Assembly: GCF_027922165.1 (NCBI RefSeq)
Contig: NZ_BSFD01000003.1
Location: forward strand, 130,727-194,726
Source of the DNA: Brevundimonas intermedia
GTDB taxonomy: Bacteria; Pseudomonadota; Alphaproteobacteria; Caulobacterales; Caulobacteraceae
DNA length: 64,000 nucleotides
Reading direction: 5' to 3'
Below the pieces are notes generated by a model. It was not told where the DNA came from, made no database searches, and saw only the letters and a list, made by a program, of their open reading frames with translations. The translations under genes were made by a program, and so were the position numbers. This document shows, piece after piece, positions 17,652 to 26,697 of this stretch (its first letter is position 1; every line of letters starts with the position of its first letter).

Positions 17652-18473
17652 TCACGGCGTCAGCTCCAGCGGATGCCCGCCGCCCCGCTGCTTCAGATAC
17701 AGGTCCGCGAACGGCGCCGTCTGGCGGATGTCCATGGCCCCCTCCTTCACCAGCTCCAGGCTGGCCGACAGGGTCGAGGCGGTATAGCTGGCCTGGCTGG
17801 GCCCTTCGTCGTCGTCGCGATGGGGCGCCACCTGGTCCAGCGGGGTCCAGTCGGCCAGCCGGGGCATGATCTCGCGCAACCAGTCGCGCGCCGCCTCCAG
17901 CGGAAAGGCCTCGACCCGCTGACCGGGCGAATAGCGCCGCGACTCCTCGCGGCGGCGCTGGGTCACATAGGCGCTCATCAGGTCATACAGGCTGGCGTCG
18001 ATCCGGTCGGACGGAACGATCACCGTCGCCTCGGGGTCGCCTCGGGTGAAGACGTCGCGCTTCAGCTGGGGCCGGGCCAAAAGCTGGTCCACCGCCTTGC
18101 GCATGGCCTCCAGCTTTTGCAGCCGGAAGGCCAGGGCGGCGGCCAGGGCCTCAGCCGGCGGCTCCTCGCCCTTGTCCTTTTCGGTGCGCGGCAGCAGCAG
18201 GCGCGATTTCAGATAGGCCAGCCACGACGCCATCACGAGATAATCGGCCGCCAGGGCGAAGTTGCGCCGCCGCGCCTCATGCACGAAGGCCAGATACTGT
18301 TCGGCCAGCCGGGTGATCGACAATTTCAGCAGATCGACCTTCTGGGTCCGCGCCAGGGCCAGGAGCACGTGCAGCGGTCCCTCATAGCCGTCCAGATCGA
18401 CGACGAAGGCCTCGCGCTCCTCGACCTCGGCGACGGCGCTGAAATCCAGATTGGGCTGAAAGGCGTCGGTCAT
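17652..18473 (-). CDS. scpA: Segregation and condensation protein A (kleisin)
   Basis: A 273-residue kleisin bridging the SMC heads. It shows the ScpA pattern of FVVDLDGYEGPLHVLLALAR near residue 25, KVDLLKLSITRLAEQYL, and ADYLVMASWLAYLKSRLLLP, followed by a winged helix at the C-terminus. It lies 54 bases after nagZ and 15 before scpB, giving the common nagZ-scpA-scpB order. A small GC-rich hairpin (CCGCGCTTCGCGCGG, about 18487) lies in the gap before it. Confidence 0.93.
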   Translation of the reverse strand: MTDAFQPNLDFSAVAEVEEREAFVVDLDGYEGPLHVLLALARTQKVDLLKLSITRLAEQYLAFVHEARRRNFALAADYLVMASWLAYLKSRLLLPRTEKDKGEEPPAEALAAALAFRLQKLEAMRKAVDQLLARPQLKRDVFTRGDPEATVIVPSDRIDASLYDLMSAYVTQRRREESRRYSPGQRVEAFPLEAARDWLREIMPRLADWTPLDQVAPHRDDDEGPSQASYTASTLSASLELVKEGAMDIRQTAPFADLYLKQRGGGHPLELTP

Positions 18474-18527
18474 TCTTGTTGGCCTACCGCGCTTCGCGCG
18501 GCTTGAGGCCGATCGGGTTCAGGCGGC

Positions 18528-19577
18528 TCATGCCTGCGCCTCGCCCACGTCCGGCCCCTTGGCTGCGTCCGTCTTGCCCGCCATTGCGCGGAAGAAGCGT
18601 TCATGGGCCGCAACGGGATCTAGCGGCTCCGGCGTTCGAACGATCCGGGCCAGGGCCGCTTCGGCGCGGCGAAGCGCCCCGCCCTTCAGCGCGCCGACGC
18701 CCTCGGCGACCTGACGCATCTCGTTCATGTCGCCGTTCCAGTGGATGACGATGTCGCATCCGGCCTTCAACGCCTTGTGCGCCCTCTGGGTCAGACTGCC
18801 GGACAGGGCGTTCATCACCAGATCGTCCGACAACAGCAGACCGCCGAAGCCCAGACGCTCGCGGATCAGCCGGATCGCCTTCTTCGACTGGGTGGCGGGG
18901 CGTTTTGGGTCGATGGCGGTGAAGACGATGTGCGCCGTCATGCCGATCGGCATGTCGGACAGGGCTTTGAACGGGGCGAAATCCCAGGCGTCCAGCGTTT
19001 CAAGATCAGCATGGACCGTCGGCAAGTCCTTGTGGGTGTCGGCGAAAGCGCGGCCGTGCCCCGGCATGTGCTTGATACAGGGCAGAATCCCGCCCGCCAG
19101 CAGCCCCTCCGCCGCCGCCCGTCCCAGCAGGGCCACGGTCTGCGGATCGGGACCATAGGCGCGGTCGCCGATGATGTCGTGGGCGCCCGGAACCGGCACG
19201 TCCAGCACGGGCAGCAGGTCGACGGTGATCCCGACCTCGCGCAGATCATGGGCCATGAGCCGCGCGCCCAGCCGCGCCAATTCGCGCGCGTCCGCCAAGT
19301 CGTTCGTCGCCTTCAGATAGGCGTTCCCCGGCGGGTATTTGGGCCAGTGCGGCGGCCCCATCCGCTGGACCCGTCCGCCCTCCTGGTCGATCAAGATGGG
19401 GGCGTCGGCGTCGCCGATGGCGGCGCGCAGTTCGTCCGTCAGGGCCCGCACCTGTTCCGGGCTGTCGATGTTGCGCCGGAACAGGATGAAGCCCCAGGGA
19501 CGCGTCTCGGCGAAGAAGGCGCGTTCGTCCTCCGTCAGCCGATGGCCCGAACAGCCGTAGATCGCGGCGGATGTCAC
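18528..19577 (-). CDS. nagZ: Beta-N-acetylhexosaminidase (GH3)
   Basis: A 349-residue cytoplasmic glycosidase that removes N-acetylglucosamine from peptidoglycan turnover fragments. The GH3 motifs IKHMPGHGRAFADTHKDLP (substrate and His general acid region) and LLLSDDLVMNAL (nucleophile Asp) are clear, as are LIDQEGGRVQR and GDRAYGPDP. The GTG at 19577 is chosen because it overlaps the stop of the SPOR gene in a GTGA; a TTG 12 bases upstream is possible but less likely. Confidence 0.93.
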   Translation of the reverse strand: MTSAAIYGCSGHRLTEDERAFFAETRPWGFILFRRNIDSPEQVRALTDELRAAIGDADAPILIDQEGGRVQRMGPPHWPKYPPGNAYLKATNDLADARELARLGARLMAHDLREVGITVDLLPVLDVPVPGAHDIIGDRAYGPDPQTVALLGRAAAEGLLAGGILPCIKHMPGHGRAFADTHKDLPTVHADLETLDAWDFAPFKALSDMPIGMTAHIVFTAIDPKRPATQSKKAIRLIRERLGFGGLLLSDDLVMNALSGSLTQRAHKALKAGCDIVIHWNGDMNEMRQVAEGVGALKGGALRRAEAALARIVRTPEPLDPVAAHERFFRAMAGKTDAAKGPDVGEAQA

Positions 19578-20350
19578 CGAACGATGCAATCCCGTCCGGC
19601 GGCCTTCAGGGCGTTGCAGAAGGCGACCGCACGCTCGCGCGACAGGCCGGTGAAGGTGGTGCGATAAAGGGTCGAGCCGCTGGACGAGGTCACCTCGGTC
19701 ACGCGTTTCTCGGCGCCCGACGCATATTGGCCGAAGCGACCGGCGACGGCGGCGTATTCCCGGTCAGCGATCTCGGTCGAGGAGAAGGCGCCGATCTGGA
19801 CCGAGGCCGAACCGCCGGCGGCGGCGGAAGCAGTCGGCGCCGGAGCGGCCGGCGCAGGCGTGGTCGGACGCGGAGCCGTTGGCGTCGTCGCTTTGGTCGG
19901 AGGCAGGCCCTGGCCGGTCGGAGCGGCGGCCGGCGGCGCGGCCGGACGCGGCTGGGGCGCCTCGGGCGGCGGGGTGAAGGTGACGGGGGCGTCGGTGGTC
20001 TCGGCCTCGTCGCGATAGACGCGCACGCCTGCGGCCGGATCGACCGGCTGGGCGTCGATGGGGGCGGCGGTCTTCATCTCGCCGACGGGCTGGCCGACGG
20101 CCGGCGGCGCATCGGTCGAGGCGCGCATGCCGGATCGATAGAAGAAGATCACGGCGATGATCAGCACCAGCAGGATCACCGCGCTGACGATCAGGGTCAC
20201 GGGCGGCGACTTGCCCCCGCCCGACCCGACATTGCGGCCGCCGCCACCGCCGGCGCGCGGATCATAGGAATTGCGACGGAACGGCAGGTCGTCGTCGGTA
20301 GGGGGCGTATAGGCGCCCTGGCCGGGTCGGTTGTCGTCATCAAAAGACAT
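19574..20350 (-). CDS. SPOR-domain membrane protein
   Basis: A 258-residue bitopic protein. A 50-residue acidic/glycine-rich cytoplasmic start leads to one membrane helix (about 53-72, TLIVSAVILLVLIIAVIFFY), then a Pro/Ala-rich periplasmic linker. A C-terminal SPOR domain (about 183-258) begins ASVQIGAFSS and ends CNALKAAGRDCIVR. SPOR domains bind denuded glycan strands at the division site. Coupling to nagZ fits a cell-wall role. Confidence 0.9.
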   Translation of the reverse strand: MSFDDDNRPGQGAYTPPTDDDLPFRRNSYDPRAGGGGGRNVGSGGGKSPPVTLIVSAVILLVLIIAVIFFYRSGMRASTDAPPAVGQPVGEMKTAAPIDAQPVDPAAGVRVYRDEAETTDAPVTFTPPPEAPQPRPAAPPAAAPTGQGLPPTKATTPTAPRPTTPAPAAPAPTASAAAGGSASVQIGAFSSTEIADREYAAVAGRFGQYASGAEKRVTEVTSSSGSTLYRTTFTGLSRERAVAFCNALKAAGRDCIVR

Positions 20351-20431
20351 GGTCGCGCTCCGCCGTTCTGTCCGACGCAGCGAATCGGCGCGTCGAACGG
20401 TTAGTCTAACGCCCCGCCGCCGTCTTTCGAA

Positions 20432-21622
20432 TCACAGATCGAGCGCCAGGTCGAGGCTGAACAGTTTCTGGTGGACTTCTATCGCGTAGCGGTCGGTCAT
20501 CCCGGCGATATAGTCGCACACCGCACGGGCCCGAGCCGTCCGGTCCTCGGTCATGGCGGGCACGCTCCACTCCGGCGGCATCACCTCCGGCTCGGCCATG
20601 AACAGCTCGAACAGTTGCGACAGCACCCGTCGCGCCTGGCTGCGCGTGCGGTTGACCCGGTAGTGGCGATACATCCGCTCGAACAAGAACTTGCGCAGAA
20701 TGGCCAGGTCCGCGTGCATCGACCGCGAGAAGTCCACCATGGTCCGCGACGCCGTGCGGACATCCTCGGTCGAGCCGATCCGGTCCTCATCCAGCCGCCG
20801 CGCCGTCTCGGCCAGGACGTCCTCGACCATGACCCCGATCATCCGCCGCACGGCCTCGATCCGCAGCATTCGGTCGTCGATGGCGGGCCAGTCACGCCGC
20901 ACCTCGGCCAGCATCGGCCCGATCAGCGGCACCTGGTCCAGATCCTGAAGCGTGATCAGCCCCGCCTGCACCCCGTCGTCCACGTCGTGGTTGTTATAGG
21001 CGATGTCGTCGGCGATGGCGGCGCACTGGGCCTCCAGCGAGGCGAAGGTGCCCAGGCGCAGATCCCAGCCCGCCTCGCCGTCCGTCCGGTACGGGCGCAC
21101 CACCGACCAAGCCGGTTCGTCCAGCCGATGCAATACCGGACCATTGTGCTTGATGACCCCCTCGACCGTCTCCCAGCTCAGGTTCAGCCCGTCGAACTGC
21201 GGATAGCGGTTCTCCAGTTCGGTCACGACGCGGAAGCTCTGGACATTGTGGTCGAAGCCGCCGTGGTCGGCCATCTGGATGACCAGCTCGTCCTCGCCCG
21301 CATGGGCGAAGGGCGGGTGGCCCAGGTCGTGGGCCAGGGCGACCGTCTCGGCCAGGTCGTCGTCCAGCCTCAGCGCATGGGCCAGGGAGCGCGCAATCTG
21401 CGCCACCTCCAGCGAATGGGTCAGGCGGGTGCGGTAGTGATCCCCCTCGTGCGCGACGAAGACCTGGGTCTTCTCCTTCAGGCGGCGGAAGGCGGTCGCA
21501 TGGATGATCCGGTCGCGGTCGCGGGCAAAGGCCGTGCGGGTCCGGCTGGGCGGCTCGAAGAAGCGGCGGCCTTGGGTCAGATCGGCGCGTTCGGCGTAGG
21601 GGGCGAGAGGTGTCTGGCTCAA
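20432..21622 (-). CDS. dgt: dGTPase-like triphosphohydrolase (HD domain)
   Basis: A 396-residue HD-superfamily phosphohydrolase expected to split dNTPs into nucleoside and triphosphate. The metal-site motifs are [14 protein letters not shown] and [18 protein letters not shown], with HNVQSFR and [15 protein letters not shown] after them. [22 protein letters not shown] is the type-2 dGTPase-like N-terminal signature. It begins with TTG. It is divergent from the ErpA-like gene, 62 bases away. Confidence 0.92.
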   Translation of the reverse strand: MSQTPLAPYAERADLTQGRRFFEPPSRTRTAFARDRDRIIHATAFRRLKEKTQVFVAHEGDHYRTRLTHSLEVAQIARSLAHALRLDDDLAETVALAHDLGHPPFAHAGEDELVIQMADHGGFDHNVQSFRVVTELENRYPQFDGLNLSWETVEGVIKHNGPVLHRLDEPAWSVVRPYRTDGEAGWDLRLGTFASLEAQCAAIADDIAYNNHDVDDGVQAGLITLQDLDQVPLIGPMLAEVRRDWPAIDDRMLRIEAVRRMIGVMVEDVLAETARRLDEDRIGSTEDVRTASRTMVDFSRSMHADLAILRKFLFERMYRHYRVNRTRSQARRVLSQLFELFMAEPEVMPPEWSVPAMTEDRTARARAVCDYIAGMTDRYAIEVHQKLFSLDLALDL

Positions 21623-21684
21623 GTCATCAACTTTGAAGCGGTCGGGCCTTTGCGAACGCCCTTGCGCGCCTCATATAGACAGCC

Positions 21685-22071
21685 GTGAGCACCGTCCAAT
21701 CCACAGAACCGTCCACACCCGCCTTTACGGTCGCCACGCGCGCGCCGGAAGGCATAATCCTGGCCGCCAGCGCCGCCAAACGCCTGGCCAAGCTGGGCGC
21801 GGCCGAGGGCAAGACCCTGATGCTGCGCGTGGCGGTGGACGGCGGCGGCTGTTCGGGCTTCCAGTACCGGTTCGAACTGGTCGAGACGGCCGAGGACGAC
21901 GACCTGCGCATCCAGGCCGACGGCCAGACCGCCCTGATCGACCCGGTCTCAGTCCCCTTCCTGAAGAATTCCGAGATCGCCTATGTCGACGAACTGGCCG
22001 GCGCCCAGTTCGTGGTCCGCAATCCCAACGCCGCCTCCAGCTGCGGCTGCGGCGTCAGCTTCTCGATCTGA
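21685..22071 (+). CDS. erpA: ErpA/HesB-type iron-sulphur cluster insertion protein
   Basis: A 128-residue A-type carrier delivering Fe-S clusters to apoproteins. The three ligand cysteines are in VDGGGCSGFQYRF and SSCGCGVSF. A 20-residue non-conserved extension precedes the domain. It starts with GTG. The gene lies divergent from dgt. A-type carriers are hard to separate by name: ErpA is preferred over IscA because no isc/suf genes are adjacent. Confidence 0.88.
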   Translation: MSTVQSTEPSTPAFTVATRAPEGIILAASAAKRLAKLGAAEGKTLMLRVAVDGGGCSGFQYRFELVETAEDDDLRIQADGQTALIDPVSVPFLKNSEIAYVDELAGAQFVVRNPNAASSCGCGVSFSI

Positions 22072-22077
22072 CGACGG

Positions 22078-22260
22078 TCAGCGTCGGCGTCGGATCAAGG
22101 CCCAAACCGTAACGATCACGGTCGAGGCCAGCAGGATCGAAAAGACCGCATCCCAGACGCCGTCCCCCAGCAAGGCGCCGACCAGCCCCGTCAGGCTGAG
22201 CACGAACACCACGACAGGCACGCCGAAGATGGCCCAGGTACTCAGATCCTTGCGGCTCAT
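22078..22260 (-). CDS. Small two-helix membrane protein of the PepSY operon
   Basis: A 60-residue protein, MSRKDLSTWAIFGVPVVVFV onward, made almost wholly of two hydrophobic helices and ending in IRRRR. Its ATG overlaps the stop of the PepSY gene (ATGA), which argues that it is real and co-translated. Small proteins of this form often accompany PepSY iron-uptake genes, but no function is known. It ends six bases from the convergent erpA gene. Confidence 0.7.
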   Translation of the reverse strand: MSRKDLSTWAIFGVPVVVFVLSLTGLVGALLGDGVWDAVFSILLASTVIVTVWALIRRRR

Positions 22261-23348
22261 GCCGGTTTCCGCCGCGCCTTGACCAGCCAGAGGTAGAGGC
22301 CTGACCCCAGGATGACGATGGTCGCCAGGTCCAGCAGCGCCCACAGGATCTTCAGCCCCAGCCCGCCATAGTCGCCGAAGTGCAGCGGCTGGGACAGGGA
22401 CAGGGCCTTCACATACCATGGTGTCGGAGCCACGGCCGCCAGCGCCCCCGTCCGGGCGTCGATCAGGGCGGGCGTGGTCAGATGGGTCGTCAGCGGCGTG
22501 TCGCCGTGGAAGAAGACGGCATAGTGGTGATCGGTGGAATATTCGGTGCCCGGAAACGCCACGAACTGAAGCTTCATGCCCGGCAGCGCCTGTTTCGCCC
22601 GCTCCACCGCGGCATCCAGCGAGGCCCGCTCACCGGCCGGCGCCGGGGCGTCATAGGCGACGGTCAGTTCCTTCAGCGCCGTGTTCTTCCAATAGGCCAG
22701 GATCGGCGTCGCCAGGGTGTTGACCACCCCCGTCGCCCCGACCACCAGCACCCAGGCCACGGTCACCACGCCCAGCAGGTTGTGATAGTCCAACCACCGC
22801 GTTCGCGCCGCCTTGGCCGCGCGCACCGTGCCGAACGGCAGCCGACGCATGAAGGGCGCGTACAGCACCACCCCAGACACCAACGCCACGATCAGCATCA
22901 GCCCCATCAGGCCCAGGAACAGCATCCCCGGCAGGCCCAGGAACATGTCCGTGTGCAGCTGAAGCAGGAACTCCATGACCGGATGGCCGGCCACCGGCGG
23001 GGCCACTGACCCGCTGGTCTGGTCGATCGGCTCGAAGCTGTAGGCGCCGGCCGGGCCGTTTGGATCCACGCTGGTGACGTTCACCACCGGCCGGTCCTCG
23101 TCGAAGCTCATGAAGGCGGGAACCTCGCCCGGATGAAGGGCCAGGCCTGCGGCCAGCACCTCGTCCAGGCTCAGCAGCGGCCCGTCCGGGTTGGCGGCAA
23201 CCCAGGCCTGCTCGAGCAGCACCTCTTCGATCTCGTGAGTGAAGACCAGCGGCAGGCCCGTGACGCACAGCATCAGCAGGAAGAGCGTGGAGACCAGGCT
23301 CGACCATTTGTGCGTCCACGACCAGGCGCGGATCGTCCGCGTCTTCAT
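22257..23348 (-). CDS. PepSY-associated membrane protein, iron-uptake type
   Basis: A 363-residue inner-membrane protein beginning MKTRTIRAWSWTHKWSSLVS, typical of the PepSY-TM family. Four hydrophobic segments (about 14-35, 140-165, 190-215 and 330-352) surround PepSY-like periplasmic regions. Members are commonly encoded beside TonB-dependent siderophore receptors and are thought to be ferric-siderophore reductases or uptake helpers. Here the receptor lies 4 bases upstream, supporting that role. Confidence 0.85.
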   Translation of the reverse strand: MKTRTIRAWSWTHKWSSLVSTLFLLMLCVTGLPLVFTHEIEEVLLEQAWVAANPDGPLLSLDEVLAAGLALHPGEVPAFMSFDEDRPVVNVTSVDPNGPAGAYSFEPIDQTSGSVAPPVAGHPVMEFLLQLHTDMFLGLPGMLFLGLMGLMLIVALVSGVVLYAPFMRRLPFGTVRAAKAARTRWLDYHNLLGVVTVAWVLVVGATGVVNTLATPILAYWKNTALKELTVAYDAPAPAGERASLDAAVERAKQALPGMKLQFVAFPGTEYSTDHHYAVFFHGDTPLTTHLTTPALIDARTGALAAVAPTPWYVKALSLSQPLHFGDYGGLGLKILWALLDLATIVILGSGLYLWLVKARRKPA

Positions 23349-23352
23349 CCGA

Positions 23353-25524
23353 TCAGAATTCCGCCGAAACCGACAGCCGGAAGGTGCGCGGCGCGCCCAG
23401 GGTCAGATAGTTCGACCCCGGATAGCCGCCGACGGCGACCCACTGGTCCTCGTCCGCGACGTTCTCGACCCGCGCCCTCACCGTCAGATCCTTACCGCCG
23501 GCGACGAAGGCGTAGCGCAGGCCGGCGTCGAACCGGGTCCATTCCTCCAGCTCCAGAGTGTTCGTCGAATCGGCGGGCTGTGCGCCGGTGTAGACGGCCC
23601 GGCCTTCCAGCGTCAGACCCGAAACCGCCGGCACATCCCATTCGACATTCAGATTAGTCTGAAAGTCCGGCACGCCGATGGCCGACTTGCCTTCGTTGGC
23701 GGCAGTCAGCGAGCGATTGATCTCGGCGTCCAGCCAGGTCGCGCCGCCGATCAGGCGCAGGCCGGCGAACGGCTCGCCATAGACGGTCAGCTCGACGCCT
23801 TGGTTCTCCTGCTCGCCGCCGTCGGAATAGACGGCGGTGTCGGTATCGAAATAGGCGCTCGGCAGGGTGGTGCGGAAGACGCTCAAGGTTCCGCCGAAAG
23901 CACCGGCGTCATATTTGGCGCCGATCTCGGCCTGCTCCGCGCGGAAGGGCGACAGGACCTCGCCGCCGTTCGAGACCGTCACGCCGTTGACCACCGCCGG
24001 CGCCGTCGTGCCGGGCACAAGCGCCTCGGCATAGTTGGCGTAGAGCGATATCTTGTCGCTGGGCTTGTAGACTAGGGCGAAGGCCGGCGTGGTCGCGTCG
24101 CTGGAATAAGACGAGAGCCTCGCGGCGGTATTGTAGTCGTAGGAGCCGGTCTTGATCTCCTGATAACGGACGCCGACGGTCGCCAGCAACCGGCCGTTCA
24201 GGAACGACAGTCGGTCGGCCACGGCGACCGAAGAGTTGCGCACCCGCTCGGTCACGTTCGGATCGTCCAGATCTCCGCCGACGAAGAAGTCGGGGGTCGG
24301 GGCGGCGACGGAGACGGGATTGTACAGGTCGCTGGCGAAACCCGAGAAGTTCGAGAAGGCGTAGGCGTTCCTGGACTTCGACTGCACCTGCGAGGCGGAC
24401 ACCACCAGACGATGTTCGACCGGCCCCGTGGTCACATCGGCGCGCACGCCGACGTCGCCCGACCAGACCGTATCCTCGCGCACATTGTCGAACCGATAGG
24501 CGCTCAGGCTTCCGTCGGCCTGGGCGGTCGGGTTGGCCAGGACATTGTCCTCCTTGCCCTGACGCCCGCCGAAGGCCGCCCAGGCGGTGACGCTGTCGGT
24601 GATGTCAAACTCGCCGCGCGCGGCGCCGAACAGCTGTTCCTCGTCGGTATAGGTCCACGGCTGGGCGAAGTTCTTGTCGGCGGCGGGGGCCTCGGGAATG
24701 CCGCCGGACGGCGTCACCGTCGGACGGGGCGCGTCGAGGCGGTGGTCCTGCCAGCCCAAGTCGGCCGAGAAGCGGGCGCGGGCGCCCCGGCGGTCGACGC
24801 CCAGGCCGATCACGCGCAGTTGGCCGTTCTCGCCCTCGACCGAGCTCTCGCCGTCACGGCTGGCGATGTTCAGGCGGGCGCCCCACTGGTCTTCGGCCCC
24901 GAAGCGGCGGGCCAGGTCGGCGGCGGCGTAGATCTCGTCGTTGCCCGACACCCCGGCGGTCAGGCGCGTCAGAGGTTCGCCGGCCCGCTTGGGCGTCAGG
25001 TTGAAGGCGCCGCCCACGCCGCTGCCGCCGGGCGCGGCGCCGTTCAGGAAGGCCGTCGCGCCTCGGAACACCTCGACCCGTTCGACCAGTTCGGCCGCCA
25101 CGAACTGACGCGGCAACACGCCGTACAGACCGTTATAGCTCATGTCGTCCGAATAGACCGGGAAGCCCCGGACCACATATAGCTCCTGGAAATTGCCGAA
25201 CCCCTTGGACACCCGCACCGTCGGATCGTTCTGCAGCACGTCGCCGATGCCGCGCGCCTGCTGATCGCGGATCAGTTTCTCGGTGTAGTTGCTGGTCGAA
25301 AAGGGCGTGTCCATCACATCCATATTGCCCAGCAGACCGACCCGTCCGCCCGTAGCCACCTGACCACCGGCCGCCACACCGGTCAGCCGCACTTGCGAGC
25401 CGGTGACGACGATCTCGCCGAGCTCGGCGGGCGTGGTCGTCGCCTGCTGGGCCAGGGCGGGCGTGGCGACAGTGAGGGCCAGCAGGCTGGCGGCGCAGGC
25501 GAAACGGCGGGTCGAGCGAGCCAT
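23353..25524 (-). CDS. TonB-dependent siderophore receptor
   Basis: A 723-residue outer-membrane receptor. A signal peptide ends near ATPALAQQ (about residue 26). The TonB box region is GEIVVTGSQV, followed by the plug domain with DVLQNDPTVRVSKGFGNFQELYVVRGFPV and a 22-strand-type barrel ending in RTFRLSVSAEF. The plug and the downstream PepSY gene point to ferric-siderophore uptake. The ATG at 25524 was chosen; longer in-frame extensions would precede the signal peptide. The ligand is unknown. Confidence 0.92.
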   Translation of the reverse strand: MARSTRRFACAASLLALTVATPALAQQATTTPAELGEIVVTGSQVRLTGVAAGGQVATGGRVGLLGNMDVMDTPFSTSNYTEKLIRDQQARGIGDVLQNDPTVRVSKGFGNFQELYVVRGFPVYSDDMSYNGLYGVLPRQFVAAELVERVEVFRGATAFLNGAAPGGSGVGGAFNLTPKRAGEPLTRLTAGVSGNDEIYAAADLARRFGAEDQWGARLNIASRDGESSVEGENGQLRVIGLGVDRRGARARFSADLGWQDHRLDAPRPTVTPSGGIPEAPAADKNFAQPWTYTDEEQLFGAARGEFDITDSVTAWAAFGGRQGKEDNVLANPTAQADGSLSAYRFDNVREDTVWSGDVGVRADVTTGPVEHRLVVSASQVQSKSRNAYAFSNFSGFASDLYNPVSVAAPTPDFFVGGDLDDPNVTERVRNSSVAVADRLSFLNGRLLATVGVRYQEIKTGSYDYNTAARLSSYSSDATTPAFALVYKPSDKISLYANYAEALVPGTTAPAVVNGVTVSNGGEVLSPFRAEQAEIGAKYDAGAFGGTLSVFRTTLPSAYFDTDTAVYSDGGEQENQGVELTVYGEPFAGLRLIGGATWLDAEINRSLTAANEGKSAIGVPDFQTNLNVEWDVPAVSGLTLEGRAVYTGAQPADSTNTLELEEWTRFDAGLRYAFVAGGKDLTVRARVENVADEDQWVAVGGYPGSNYLTLGAPRTFRLSVSAEF

Positions 25525-25528
25525 GGTT

Positions 25529-25543
25529 TGCGAAATATTCTCA
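25529..25543. promoter_or_regulatory. Weak candidate Fur box before the siderophore receptor
   Basis: TGCGAAATATTCTCA lies just upstream of the receptor start. Read on the - strand (TGAGAATATTTCGCA) it matches about 10 of 14 positions of the 7-1-7 Fur consensus. The position suits iron repression, but the match is imperfect. Confidence 0.3.
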
Positions 25544-25704
25544 AGATCAGGGAGGGAGACGGCTGCATACCCCCAGATGCGATTGCCTTGCAATGGCGCG
25601 CCCTGTCTTGCCTCCGCGCGTCTTGCCGCACCTAGATTGACCGCGCGACGAATTGCGCCCCTCTTCGTCGCGCCCGCTCCCTGATCGCCGTTTGGAAACA
25701 CGCC

Positions 25705-26640
25705 ATGCTGAGCCTTCTAGCCGCATTCCTCGCCGGACCGGTCTCCACCGAGATCGCCCTGCCCGCCCAGCCCGCCCCCCTGCACGGCGCCCTGCTGGCG
25801 CCCGAAAATCCCAGCGCCGTCGGGGTCATCCTGCCCGGCTCCGGCCCGACGGATCGGGATGGGAACAGCCCTATGGGCGTCTCCGCCTCGACCTACCGCC
25901 TGCTGGCCGAGGGGCTGGCGGCCAAGGGCGTCGCCACGGTCCGCATCGACAAGCGCGGTATCGCCGCCAGTGCTGCGGCGGGTCCGGCCGAGATCGATCT
26001 GCGCTTTGACGCCTATGTCGCCGACGCCCGCGCCTGGGCCGCCGAGGCCGCCGGCCGCGCCGACAAGCCCTGCGCCTGGCTGATCGGCCACAGCGAGGGC
26101 GCCCTTATTGCCCTGAAGGCCGTCGAGGGCGGCGACGGCCCCGAATCCAGCAAAGTCTGCGGCCTGGTCCTGCTGTCCGGCGCCGGCCGTCCGGCGGGCG
26201 CGGTCATCCGCGAACAGCTGGCCGCCTTGCCCGAACCGATGAAGGCCCAGGCCTTTTCCGCCCTGACCGAACTGGAGGCCGGCCGCACCGTCGCCGATAC
26301 GCCGCCCGCCCTGGCCGCCCTGTTCCGTCCCTCGGTCCAACCCTATCTGATCTCGTGGCTGCCGCTGGACCCCGCCGCCCTAATCGCCGCCTATGAAGGC
26401 CCGGTCTTCATAGGACAGGGGACCACCGACATTCAGGTCGGCGTCGTCGACGCCCAGAGCCTGGCCGCCGCCGATCCGCAGGCGACGCTGAAACTGTGGG
26501 ACGGCGTCAATCATGTGCTGAAGACCGCCCCCGCCGACCGGGCCGCAAACATCGCCGCCTATTCCAACGCCGACCTGCCCCTGGCGCCCGGCGTGGTCGA
26601 GGATGTGGCGGCCTTCATCCAGGCCCGAACGCCCCACTGA
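25705..26640 (+). CDS. Secreted or membrane-linked alpha/beta hydrolase
   Basis: A 311-residue hydrolase with a short N-terminal hydrophobic segment (MLSLLAAFLAGPVS) that may be a signal peptide. The oxyanion region is ILPGSGPTDRDGN and the nucleophile is in IGHSEGALIAL. An acid in GQGTTDIQV and the His in WDGVNHVLK complete the triad. The GSGPTDRDGN motif is shared with serine aminopeptidase S33-like hydrolases of unknown substrate. It is divergent from the receptor gene. Confidence 0.8.
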   Translation: MLSLLAAFLAGPVSTEIALPAQPAPLHGALLAPENPSAVGVILPGSGPTDRDGNSPMGVSASTYRLLAEGLAAKGVATVRIDKRGIAASAAAGPAEIDLRFDAYVADARAWAAEAAGRADKPCAWLIGHSEGALIALKAVEGGDGPESSKVCGLVLLSGAGRPAGAVIREQLAALPEPMKAQAFSALTELEAGRTVADTPPALAALFRPSVQPYLISWLPLDPAALIAAYEGPVFIGQGTTDIQVGVVDAQSLAAADPQATLKLWDGVNHVLKTAPADRAANIAAYSNADLPLAPGVVEDVAAFIQARTPH

Positions 26641-26697
26641 CGGCTTGCGGCGACAACAGGTCTGGAGCCCAGGCGTGCGCGTCCCTATCTTGGCGCC

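Noticed and set aside
16995..18506. 503-codon + strand frame opposite scpA and scpB
   Set aside because: It covers two well-supported genes and the gap between them, with low-complexity composition and no recognisable domain.
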